From Clostridiales bacterium UBA3953 (lineage in GTDB: Bacteria; Bacillota; Clostridia; Oscillospirales; CAG-272), in NCBI GenBank assembly GCA_002385415.1, contig DGDL01000065.1, positions 1 to 11,276 of the forward strand: 11,276 bases of DNA, written 5' to 3'. A model generated the notes under the pieces. That model was not told where the DNA came from. It worked only from the letters and a program-made list of their open reading frames with translations, and searched no databases. Of this stretch, positions 5,365 to 11,276 are shown piece after piece; the first letter of the stretch is position 1, and the number at the start of each line of letters is the position of its first letter. A program made the position numbers and the translations under genes.

Positions 5365-7138
5365 CGACGGCACCTCCTTCCGCAAGTGTACCCAGAGCAT
5401 CTATGTCTTCCTCTGTCAGGTCGCGCTGTCCGATTTGAGAGTTGTAAATATCGCGATATGTTTCGCTCGTTTCCAGAAGCTCGTCATGCGGGGCGCAGGC
5501 GGTTATAATGCCGTCTTCGATTACCGCAATCCTGTCGGCAGTCATAACGCTGGTAATGCGCTGGGCTATCATTATAATCGTTGTGTCCTTCAGCTCGCTG
5601 CGCAGTGCGGCGCGCAGACTGCTTTCGGTACCCACGTCAAGCGCCGAGGTGCTGTCGTCGAAAATGATAATCTCAGGCTTGCGGAGTATTGCGCGCGCAA
5701 TTGCGATGCGCTGCTTTTGCCCGCCCGAAAGGGACGCGCCCTTTTCGGCGACATAAGTGTCATATCCGTCGACAAATGAGCTGATAAACTCGTCTGCCTG
5801 GGCGATTTTGGCGGCGCGGCGCACCTCTTCGTCGGTCGCATCCTCGTACCCGAAGCGGATGTTGTCGGCGACGGTGCCGGAAAACAGTTCGCTGGTCTGA
5901 AGCACAAAGGCAATGCGCTCGCGCAGATTTTTCAGGTCAAAGTCGCGCACGTCAATGCCGTTGACGAGCACGCGCCCCTCCGTCACGTCATAAAAACGGG
6001 GAATCAGCTTGACAAGCGATGATTTTCCTGAGCCGGTCGCACCCAAAATGGCAATATATTCGCCGGGTTTGATGTCCAGATTGATATCCGAAAGCACCGG
6101 CTTGCCGGATGTGCCGGGATAACGGAAGCTGACATTTTCAAATTTGACGCTGCCGCCGCCCTTCCTGCGTTCGGGGGTGCTGCTGCCCGACATGATAGCG
6201 GGCTTTTCGTCCAGCACCTCATTGATGCGACGCGCCGATGCCATTGCCCGCGAAAGCATCTGGAACATCATCGCCACCATCATGAGCGAGAACAGGATTT
6301 GCACGACATAAGTTATGGCGGCCATGATTTTGCCGACCTCAAGCGCACCTGCCTGCACCTGAAGCCCGCCGATAAGTATAATTGCCACGACCGACACGTT
6401 CATTATAATCATCATCGTGGGGTGGAGTATTGCAAGCAGCTTTTGGACGTACAACGTGGTGTCGCGCAGGTCGCGGTTTGCATCGTCAAATTTGCCTATC
6501 TGGTGCTCCTCGCGCACAAAAGCCTTGACCACGCGTGCGCCCATTATGTTTTCCTGGACGATTGAGTTGACATTGTCTATTTTTTTCTGGACAGTGTCAA
6601 ACAGCGGGCGTGCCTTGAGCACGACGATTAACACAATAATAAGCTCGATGGGCATGGCGCAGGCCAGTACGATTGAAAAGCTGACGTCAAGCGACAGCGC
6701 CATTATAATGCCGCCGACGAAAAGCAGCGGCGCGCGAATAAACATGCGCAGCACCATTGCGACAAAGTTTTGAAGCATGGTAACGTCGTTTGTCAGGCGT
6801 GTGACAAGCGAGCCGGTGGAGAACTTGTCGGTTTGCGACAGCGACAAGTCCATGACACGGCGGAAAATATCGCCGCGCAGGTCGCGGCCGAAGCCCTGCG
6901 ACGCGACCGCGGAGAAATAGGAGGCCGACAGCCCGCCAATACCCCCGACAACAACAAGCAAAAGCATTAAAAGGCCGGTGCGTGCAAGTTTGCTTAAATC
7001 CCCGGCTATAACGCCATCGTCTACGATGACACTCATCAATGTGGGCTGTATAAGGTCGACAAGCACCTCAACAACCATCATCAGGGGAGACAATATGGCA
7101 AACAACAAATAAGGTTTAATATATTTTGCCAATTTCAT
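5357..7138 (-). CDS. ABC multidrug exporter half-transporter, degenerate-site subunit (BmrC/YheI-like)
   Basis: 593 residues: a six-helix transmembrane domain (about 1-310) and a nucleotide-binding domain (about 330-570). Walker A is GATGSGKSS with Lys372, Q-loop Gln414, signature LSGGQ (470-474, canonical). Walker B reads IIIFDD, so the catalytic Glu is Asp495, and the H-loop His is replaced by Gln526 (IAQRIT). This subunit therefore supplies the degenerate ATP site and lends its good signature to its partner's catalytic site, as in BmrCD and TM287/288. The C-terminus overlaps the next start by 8 bases, indicating translational coupling and near 1:1 production. The ATG at 7138 has no good Shine-Dalgarno in the AT-rich 61-base gap after the regulator gene; AAAGGA lies too far upstream. 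Confidence 0.93.
   Translation of the reverse strand: MKLAKYIKPYLLFAILSPLMMVVEVLVDLIQPTLMSVIVDDGVIAGDLSKLARTGLLMLLLVVVGGIGGLSASYFSAVASQGFGRDLRGDIFRRVMDLSLSQTDKFSTGSLVTRLTNDVTMLQNFVAMVLRMFIRAPLLFVGGIIMALSLDVSFSIVLACAMPIELIIVLIVVLKARPLFDTVQKKIDNVNSIVQENIMGARVVKAFVREEHQIGKFDDANRDLRDTTLYVQKLLAILHPTMMIIMNVSVVAIILIGGLQVQAGALEVGKIMAAITYVVQILFSLMMVAMMFQMLSRAMASARRINEVLDEKPAIMSGSSTPERRKGGGSVKFENVSFRYPGTSGKPVLSDINLDIKPGEYIAILGATGSGKSSLVKLIPRFYDVTEGRVLVNGIDVRDFDLKNLRERIAFVLQTSELFSGTVADNIRFGYEDATDEEVRRAAKIAQADEFISSFVDGYDTYVAEKGASLSGGQKQRIAIARAILRKPEIIIFDDSTSALDVGTESSLRAALRSELKDTTIIMIAQRITSVMTADRIAVIEDGIITACAPHDELLETSETYRDIYNSQIGQRDLTEEDIDALGTLAEGGAVGV
5373..5378 (-). promoter_or_regulatory. Ribosome binding site that fixes the start of the second ABC gene
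   Basis: The complement reads AGGAGG, 8 bases before GTG at 5364-5362, inside the last codons of the upstream ABC gene. It is the strongest Shine-Dalgarno sequence in this operon and argues against the longer ATG start at 5400, which has only GAGGA. Confidence 0.8.
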
Positions 7139-7199
7139 ACGATGTAATTTCTATTAATCCTTTATAATATTAAATAATAAAACTTTAATTTTACCAAAA

Positions 7200-7856
7200 T
7201 TATTCGGCCGGCTGAGGAGGATGCCTGTCGTCGTGATGTTTTATATTATCCCGCATCCGGATGAGCATTGAAATAAGTGTCTGCATTTCCTCTTCGGTAA
7301 AGCCGGATGCCACCTGTTTGTCGATCATGTCGATTTTCTTGCGCATGTTTTTGTTGTATTCCTCGCCCTTTTCGGTGAGGTAAACGAGGGTTTGGCGCAT
7401 ATCGCGCTCGTTTGGAACGCGCTTGACATAACCGTCTGCCTCCATTTTCTGCAGCGTGACACTGATTGTGGGAGGCTTGAGATGGGTGATGTTGGCAAGC
7501 TCAAGCTGTGAGCGCCCTCCGCGCATCGCCAAATGGAAAAGCAGCATCCGATAGCTGTTCTGCATGTTCTCGTCGCGTATGCGGTCACGGAACAGCTTTG
7601 ATATTTCATTTATCAGAATGAGCGGTGTTACCGGTAAATGAGGGGGAGCGGCACACTCCGTGCGATTTTCAAAGTGGCATTTGGTGTGCAGATCAACCAT
7701 AGGGACATCGCCGCTCCTGCCATGTGCACCGTTTTCGCTCGGCGGCGGGGGAGGGGGGGTATTATTAGTCTGGGATTTATCGCCGCAGCAGCAAGTCGAA
7801 TTGTCGTTGCTGGGCTTGTCCGGCATGTCATTGCATTTGCCGTTGTGTTCGTTCAT
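7200..7856 (-). CDS. MarR-family transcriptional regulator with Cys/Pro-rich N-terminal extension
   Basis: 218 residues. Residues about 76-205 are a MarR winged helix: a dimerisation helix, the HTH (SQLELANITHLKPPTISVTL), the wing (KRVPNERDMRQTLVYLTEKG) and C-terminal dimer helices. The family represses or activates efflux genes and lets go on binding drugs, phenolics, oxidants or metals. Ordinary members are about 140-150 residues long. Here about 75 extra residues precede the domain and carry all six cysteines of the protein (8, 22-24, 60, 68), several histidines and six consecutive prolines (34-39). The long start is credible: AAGGAAGG lies 9 bases before the ATG. The C-terminus is His/Pro-rich. 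As first gene of the exporter operon with an inverted repeat at its promoter, it is most simply an autorepressor of the ABC pair. Metal or thiol sensing by the extension is speculation. Confidence 0.92.
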   Translation of the reverse strand: MNEHNGKCNDMPDKPSNDNSTCCCGDKSQTNNTPPPPPPSENGAHGRSGDVPMVDLHTKCHFENRTECAAPPHLPVTPLILINEISKLFRDRIRDENMQNSYRMLLFHLAMRGGRSQLELANITHLKPPTISVTLQKMEADGYVKRVPNERDMRQTLVYLTEKGEEYNKNMRKKIDMIDKQVASGFTEEEMQTLISMLIRMRDNIKHHDDRHPPQPAE

Positions 7857-7906
7857 GACTTGATACCTTCCTTATTTTAATATATCCGGGGGCACATACC
7901 ACCCAT

Positions 7907-7937
7907 AAACAAAAGCAGCCGTATTGCGACGGCTTGC
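7907..7937 (-). promoter_or_regulatory. Terminator-like hairpin in the marR leader, candidate attenuator
   Basis: On the minus strand AGCCGT (complement of 7929-7934) pairs with ACGGCT (complement of 7917-7922) over a 6-base loop, followed by GC and TTTTGTTT. It lies between the predicted transcription start (near 7962) and the regulator's ATG, so it would interrupt the operon's own transcript rather than end another gene. The stem is short and the U-tract contains a G, so read-through is expected. I see no well-supported leader peptide or competing antiterminator stem. Confidence 0.4.
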
Positions 7938-7988
7938 AATTTATTCGTTTTCTAACTAATATAAATCAATTATATCGAAAATAAATTG
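7937..7988. repeat. Wide inverted repeat spanning the marR promoter
   Basis: CAATTTATT (7937-7945) and AATAAATTG (7980-7988) are perfect 9-base arms separated by 34 bases. The right arm lies in the -35/-10 spacer and the left arm just downstream of the predicted start site. The arms could be two half-sites of a looping or cooperative operator, though AT-rich sequence raises the chance of coincidence. Confidence 0.35.
7943..7960. promoter_or_regulatory. Candidate MarR operator at the transcription start
   Basis: ATTCGTT (7943-7949) and AACTAAT (7954-7960) form an inverted repeat with one mismatch and a 4-base centre, 18 bases overall. This is the size and character of MarR-family sites. It sits immediately downstream of the predicted start site (near 7962), where a bound dimer would block the polymerase. 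Assignment rests on position and symmetry only. Confidence 0.4.
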
Positions 7989-7996
7989 TTTGTCAA
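7969..7996 (-). promoter_or_regulatory. Consensus sigma-A promoter of the marR-ABC exporter operon
   Basis: On the minus strand TTGACA (complement of 7991-7996) and TATAAT (complement of 7969-7974) are both perfect consensus hexamers with a 16-base spacer. This is the strongest promoter in the window, which implies that the operon must be held down by a repressor, attenuation or both. Confidence 0.88.
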
Positions 7997-8037
7997 TAGA
8001 ACTTACTTCAAATTAACAATAATAACGCATTTTTTCG

Positions 8038-8056
8038 CAACAATGTTTCATTGTTG
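8038..8056. repeat. Perfect inverted repeat upstream of the marR promoter
   Basis: CAACAATG (8038-8045) and CATTGTTG (8049-8056) flank TTT: a perfect 8+3+8 symmetric element 42 bases upstream of the -35 box and 25 bases from the sleC terminator stem. It lacks a T-tract suitable for termination. The position fits an upstream activator or second regulator site for the exporter operon. Confidence 0.45.
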
Positions 8057-8078
8057 TTATGAAAACGCCGTGATAAAC

Positions 8079-8115
8079 AAAAACCGGAAGGAATTTTTGT
8101 GCCTTCCGGTTTTTT
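8079..8115. terminator. Intrinsic terminator of sleC (bidirectional in form)
   Basis: AAACCGGAAGG (8081-8091) and CCTTCCGGTTT (8102-8112) form a perfect 11-bp stem with a 10-base loop, 5 bases beyond the sleC stop. On the minus strand the stem runs into a T-tract (complement of 8079-8083). The plus strand also has T at 8110-8115. It insulates the exporter operon from sleC transcription. Confidence 0.9.
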
Positions 8116-8117
8116 GC

Positions 8118-9371
8118 TTACAGCTCTGCAAGGCGTGTGACCGCCACATAGATGTGCGATATTCGATACCATGTGGCGAAATCCACAATGCCGGTTTCGG
8201 GCAGATTGAAAATCCTCTGAAATGTCATGACAGCATTGCGCGTTTGCTCGCCGAAGATGCCGTCGACCCGGATTTTCGGTATAGCCGGATAGTTGTCGGA
8301 TATGGCGTTGAGCTGCTCCTGTATTGTACGCACATTCGGCCCGACCGAGCCGACCTGAAGGGGGGTACCGGGGTATGAAATCGGGATACCCGAAACCCTT
8401 TCTGCCTCGGCCAAATATATGTCCTGTCCGTAATAGGTGCGCAGTATCTGCACGGCGTCGAATCCTTGGTCGCTGAGCGCCTTTGACCCCCATTGGCTGA
8501 GCCACTCGGGGCAGGTTATGGTCGTTCCGTTGCAGTATTGCGTGAGCAGCGGCTGCCTGATGTCCGGCTTGGTTATAAATGTGGTGAAAAGATAATCCAC
8601 TATATTTGAGATTTCGGCGAAAATATTGCGGCCGTAGGTAAATTTTTGGTCGTATGCGGTTGAGCTTGTAATGGTGAAATTATACCCCTGGCCGCGGTAC
8701 CATTCGGTATACACGCGGTTCATTGTAAATGAGATAATTGCAAGTACGTTGGCTTCTATAGCCTCCACCGGCCATGTCGAGTAAATCTCGTTGCATGCGA
8801 CGTTTTTTATATAGTCGGTGAAGGGAACATAGTAGTTTGGCGCATTGGGGTCGCTCGGCACACCGTCGTGCACAACGACAAACTCGGGCACGACAGGCTC
8901 GGGCAACACAACGAACCCTTCTCCTTCGGGCAGCGGCTTGACGGGGTCTTCGGGGATTTTGGGCGGGTACTCATACCACAGCGTATGCGGAGGTATGACA
9001 ATGGTGTCGGGTAGCTGCGCCTCCGGCGGCTCGTCTATTATGGGAAGGCGGACATCCTGGACGGCACGCGTGTCGGGTAATATTTGCACGCCGCGCACCG
9101 CGACCGAATGAAAGCCTGGCGCTTCGACGGTAATGTCATACTCGGCATACGGCTGGATTTCGGTCTCGGGAATCAGCGACAGGTCAATCGGCGGAGCAGG
9201 CAGCGGTACCTGGTCGGAAAGACCGGACGAGTCGGTGACAAGCTCTTCGATGACCTGCTGCTCTTCGCCGGTCGGCGAAATGCGTACCCTTGCATCGCCA
9301 ACCGGCACTCTGCTGCCAGAATCGGTGACGTGTATCTGAAGGAATCCAAGATATGTATTTATATTCTGCAT
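8118..9371 (-). CDS. sleC: SleC-like spore cortex-lytic enzyme precursor
   Basis: 417 residues from ATG 9371, close to known SleC lengths. SleC is stored in the spore as an inactive zymogen and, once cut by a Csp protease, degrades cortex peptidoglycan during germination. Residues about 5-112 match the SleC pre/pro region: a beta-rich fold with FLQIHVTD at the start and FHSVAVRGVQILP near the end. Residues 113-175 are a Pro/Glu-rich linker. Residues about 180-325 are the SpoIID-like lytic transglycosylase domain, with the motif NEIYSTWPVEAIEANVLAI and probable catalytic Glu195. Residues about 338-415 are a PG_binding_1 domain (GSVGPNVRTIQEQLNAI, VDGIFGEQTRNAVMTFQ). ATG 9371 is preferred over the in-frame ATG 9383 because GGTGAT then lies just upstream as ribosome binding site. 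The mature domains and the divergent csp neighbour make the assignment firm. No classical signal peptide is seen. Confidence 0.93.
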   Translation of the reverse strand: MQNINTYLGFLQIHVTDSGSRVPVGDARVRISPTGEEQQVIEELVTDSSGLSDQVPLPAPPIDLSLIPETEIQPYAEYDITVEAPGFHSVAVRGVQILPDTRAVQDVRLPIIDEPPEAQLPDTIVIPPHTLWYEYPPKIPEDPVKPLPEGEGFVVLPEPVVPEFVVVHDGVPSDPNAPNYYVPFTDYIKNVACNEIYSTWPVEAIEANVLAIISFTMNRVYTEWYRGQGYNFTITSSTAYDQKFTYGRNIFAEISNIVDYLFTTFITKPDIRQPLLTQYCNGTTITCPEWLSQWGSKALSDQGFDAVQILRTYYGQDIYLAEAERVSGIPISYPGTPLQVGSVGPNVRTIQEQLNAISDNYPAIPKIRVDGIFGEQTRNAVMTFQRIFNLPETGIVDFATWYRISHIYVAVTRLAEL

Positions 9372-9383
9372 GTCTATCACCAT

Positions 9384-9544
9384 CGGCTGTATTATTTTAT
9401 AATATAATGCGGTAACGGATGCTCTGATATAATTATATTCTCCAGCCGGGATTTGCGCCTGAAATAGGTTATTCTCATATAACAGATAACAGAGCGCTGC
9501 ATATAATTAAACTAAACAAGCTTGATGGGGGACAGGGTGCCATT
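9384..9544. promoter_or_regulatory. Divergent sleC/csp intergenic control region
   Basis: This AT-rich gap must hold both promoters. It contains a perfect 12-base palindrome, ATATAATTATAT (9427-9438), which presents a TATAAT on each strand. Two mother-cell/forespore-sigma-like -10 elements are also visible: CATATAAT on plus (9500-9507) and CATTATATT on minus (complement of 9401-9409). No -35 fits sigma-E, sigma-G or sigma-K at the right spacing, so sporulation control is expected from gene function but not demonstrated. The csp ribosome binding site is weak (AGGG, 9534-9537, 7 bases from the ATG). Confidence 0.4.
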
Positions 9545-11269
9545 ATGACGCAAACAAACATTGCCGCACTTGAGAGGTTGCTGAGATTTGACCCCCGACT
9601 GGTGCTGGAGGGTCGAACGGAACTCATTGTCAAATATAACGGCGATATTGGCAGAGTTGCACAGCGGCTTGGCGCAACTGTCGAGATACTCAACAATACA
9701 TTTGCAATCCTGACCATCGAGGTCGAGCAGATACCGCAGCTTTACACCTTTCCCGAAGTGGAATTTTTGGAGCTGCCCAAAACGCTTACATTCGAGCTGT
9801 TCCGCAATCTCGCAAACGCCTGTATCACCCGTGTTCACGGACAAAGGTTCGGGCTGCGCGGGCAGGGAACAATCATCGGCATTATAGACTCGGGCATAGA
9901 TTTCACTCATCCCGATTTTATCAACGACGACGGCACAACGCGAATACTGTACCTGTGGGACCAGCTTGCCGATCCCGCGCTTGGCTCACCGCCACAGGGT
10001 TTCACCCGCGGCGTCGAATACAACAGCGCTCAGATAAATGAGGCGCTGCAGTCGCCAAATCCTTTCGACATAGTGCCGTTTTTCGATTACAACGGTCACG
10101 GGACTGCGGTTGCGGGGGTTGCTGCCGGCAACGGCAGGGCGTCGAGCGGAGTTCAGATAGGCGCGGCGCCCGAAGCGAGTTTAATAGTCGTGAAGCTCGG
10201 GCGCACCGGCAATGAAGCCTTTGCCCGCACAACCGAAATCATGCGGGCGCTGAAGTATATTGTTGATAAAGCCCGGGAGCTGAATATGCCTGTCAGCATT
10301 AACATCAGCTATGGAACAAACAACGGGCCTCATGACGGCAACACCCTGTTTGAGGCATACATTGACTCGGTAGCCCAGGAGTGGAAAACCTCTATCTCGG
10401 TTGCGACGGGCAACGAGGGGGCCGCGGCACATCATTTTACCGGGTTTGTGGTTCAGGGCAGGCAGACATATATGGAGTTTTTTACCTTCGGCGATGTTTA
10501 TAAATTGTATGTTGCGATATGGAAGAATTTTGTGGACACGTTTGTGTGGCGCATAATCTCGCCTGTCGGCACCGAGTCCGGCGAAATTCGCCCGACCGCG
10601 CGCCTGTACCTGGCAACAATGGACGGCGTCAATATAACCGTTTTTTTCAATCAGCCGACAATTTACACCGAATCACAGGAGATTTATATACTGTTTGAGG
10701 GGGTTAACAGGCCGTTACCGCAAGGCCTTTGGCGCATTGAAGTGACCGGAGAAAATGTCGTCGACGGGCGTTTTGACGCGTGGCTGCCCAATGTGGAGGA
10801 CGTGTCGTTCAGCACCGCGTTTGCAACGCCAAACACCGATATAACGTTAACACTTCCGTCCACAGCGTCGCAGGTAATAGCGGTAGGCGGCTATGACGCA
10901 CGCAGCGGTACTGTCGCGTCATTTTCGGGGCGCGGCTATACGCGCAACAATATTGTCAAACCCGATTTAGTCGCGCCGGCGGTGGATGTTATAACGACGA
11001 TACCCGGCGGCGGTTATGACAGGTTCAGCGGTACGAGCATAGCGTCGCCGTTTGTTGCCGGCGCTGCGGCGCTTATGATGGAGTGGGGGATTGTCAACCG
11101 CAACGACGTGTTTCTTTACGGCCAGCGTGTGAAAGCTTTTCTGCAAAAAGGGGCGCGCCGAAACAGAAATGTACAGTACCCGAACAATCAGTGGGGATAC
11201 GGTTCGCTCTGTCTTGAAGACACCATGCTGCTTTTGGAACAATACACGTCAGGAGGTATATTTATATGA
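9545..11269 (+). CDS. csp: Csp-type subtilisin-like germination protease
   Basis: 574 residues, the usual Csp size. These S8 serine proteases convert pro-SleC to active enzyme during clostridial spore germination. Residues about 1-95 form a prodomain-like region. The subtilase core has all three catalytic residues: Asp115 in GIIDSGIDFTHPDF, His185 in YNGHGTAVAGVAAG and Ser498 in FSGTSIASPFVAGAAALM. The oxyanion Asn290 is in VATGNEG. About 130 residues between His and Ser (roughly 298-430, beta-rich) correspond to the jelly-roll insertion characteristic of Csp proteins. An intact triad makes it CspB-like and probably active, unlike the pseudoprotease CspA and CspC of Clostridioides difficile. 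It is divergent from sleC. Its stop overlaps the next ATG (ATGA), so further coupled genes follow. Which Csp letter applies cannot be settled from this copy alone. Confidence 0.93.
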   Translation: MTQTNIAALERLLRFDPRLVLEGRTELIVKYNGDIGRVAQRLGATVEILNNTFAILTIEVEQIPQLYTFPEVEFLELPKTLTFELFRNLANACITRVHGQRFGLRGQGTIIGIIDSGIDFTHPDFINDDGTTRILYLWDQLADPALGSPPQGFTRGVEYNSAQINEALQSPNPFDIVPFFDYNGHGTAVAGVAAGNGRASSGVQIGAAPEASLIVVKLGRTGNEAFARTTEIMRALKYIVDKARELNMPVSINISYGTNNGPHDGNTLFEAYIDSVAQEWKTSISVATGNEGAAAHHFTGFVVQGRQTYMEFFTFGDVYKLYVAIWKNFVDTFVWRIISPVGTESGEIRPTARLYLATMDGVNITVFFNQPTIYTESQEIYILFEGVNRPLPQGLWRIEVTGENVVDGRFDAWLPNVEDVSFSTAFATPNTDITLTLPSTASQVIAVGGYDARSGTVASFSGRGYTRNNIVKPDLVAPAVDVITTIPGGGYDRFSGTSIASPFVAGAAALMMEWGIVNRNDVFLYGQRVKAFLQKGARRNRNVQYPNNQWGYGSLCLEDTMLLLEQYTSGGIFI

Positions 11270-11276
11270 TGAATAG
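11266..11276 (+). CDS. Start of a downstream gene, translationally coupled to csp (truncated by window edge)
   Basis: ATG at 11266 overlaps the csp stop codon as ATGA, and AGGAGG (11251-11256) lies 9 bases upstream, an excellent ribosome binding site. A second in-frame ATG follows at 11269. Only three codons are visible, so the product cannot be read. Known csp loci often hold two or three csp genes in a row, which makes a second Csp protein the natural guess. Confidence 0.6.

Noticed and set aside
3694..5779. Long plus-strand frames (192, 123, 242 codons) antisense to the ABC genes
   Set aside because: Their lengths follow from GC-rich codon use on the opposite strand, which carries complete ABC transporter motifs.
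7877..7939. Leader peptide frames (TTG 7939 or ATG 7906) before the marR gene
   Set aside because: They would fit an attenuation model, but neither has a Shine-Dalgarno sequence and the TTG lies close to the predicted transcription start; not enough to call a gene.
7986..8378. Plus-strand 130-codon frame over the sleC 3' end
   Set aside because: It crosses the sleC terminator and is antisense to the peptidoglycan-binding domain; no ribosome site or domain seen.
9461..9507. Sigma-E or sigma-G promoter for csp (TGAAATA or TCATAT with CATATAAT)
   Set aside because: The spacings (too short for the first pairing, 19 bases for the second) do not match known sporulation sigma factors well enough to call a promoter.

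Overview
The window looks like a chromosomal segment of a spore-forming, anaerobic Firmicute of the class Clostridia, probably an Oscillospiraceae/Ruminococcaceae-type bacterium. The main reason is a divergently arranged germination pair: a SleC-like cortex-lytic enzyme and a Csp-type subtilisin protease. This is the clostridial germination machinery rather than the Bacillus one. Shine-Dalgarno sequences of the AGGAGG type, sigma-A-like promoters with extended -10 elements and moderately GC-rich coding regions with AT-rich gaps fit this. No tRNA, rRNA, CRISPR array, insertion sequence or phage gene was recognised.

Layout, left to right. (1) Positions 1-301, minus strand: the N-terminal 100 residues of an XRE-type helix-turn-helix regulator that runs off the left edge. 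(2) Positions 302-532: divergent promoter region. (3) Positions 533-751, plus: a small HMA-fold copper-chaperone-like protein. (4) Positions 823-3128, plus: a promoter, a MATE efflux pump and a SpoU-family RNA 2'-O-methyltransferase, probably one transcript. It ends at a strong bidirectional terminator (3337-3377) shared with the convergent operon. (5) Positions 7996 down to 3385, minus: a perfect sigma-A consensus promoter, a structured leader, a MarR-family regulator with an unusual Cys/Pro-rich N-terminal extension, and two ABC half-transporters that pair as an asymmetric heterodimeric multidrug exporter (BmrC/BmrD, TM287/TM288 type). (6) Positions 9371 down to 8118, minus: sleC with its own terminator. 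(7) Positions 9545-11269, plus: an apparently active Csp protease. It overlaps by 4 bases the start of another gene, well supplied with a ribosome binding site, that lies beyond the right edge.

Functional reading. The central block is drug and toxicant export: a MATE antiporter, plus an ABC heterodimer whose regulator is the first gene of its own operon. The inverted repeat at the transcription start and the terminator-like hairpin in the leader suggest two layers of control, repressor binding and possibly attenuation. The right block is spore germination: Csp proteases are known to cleave pro-SleC, which then degrades cortex peptidoglycan. Here enzyme and activator share a 173-base intergenic region and are transcribed away from each other.

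I found no clearly new multi-gene system. The points most worth checking are the Cys-rich MarR extension with its C7/C5 homopolymer runs, the possible attenuator upstream of it, an ACG codon sitting exactly where the MATE gene should start, and the probable csp cluster at the right edge.
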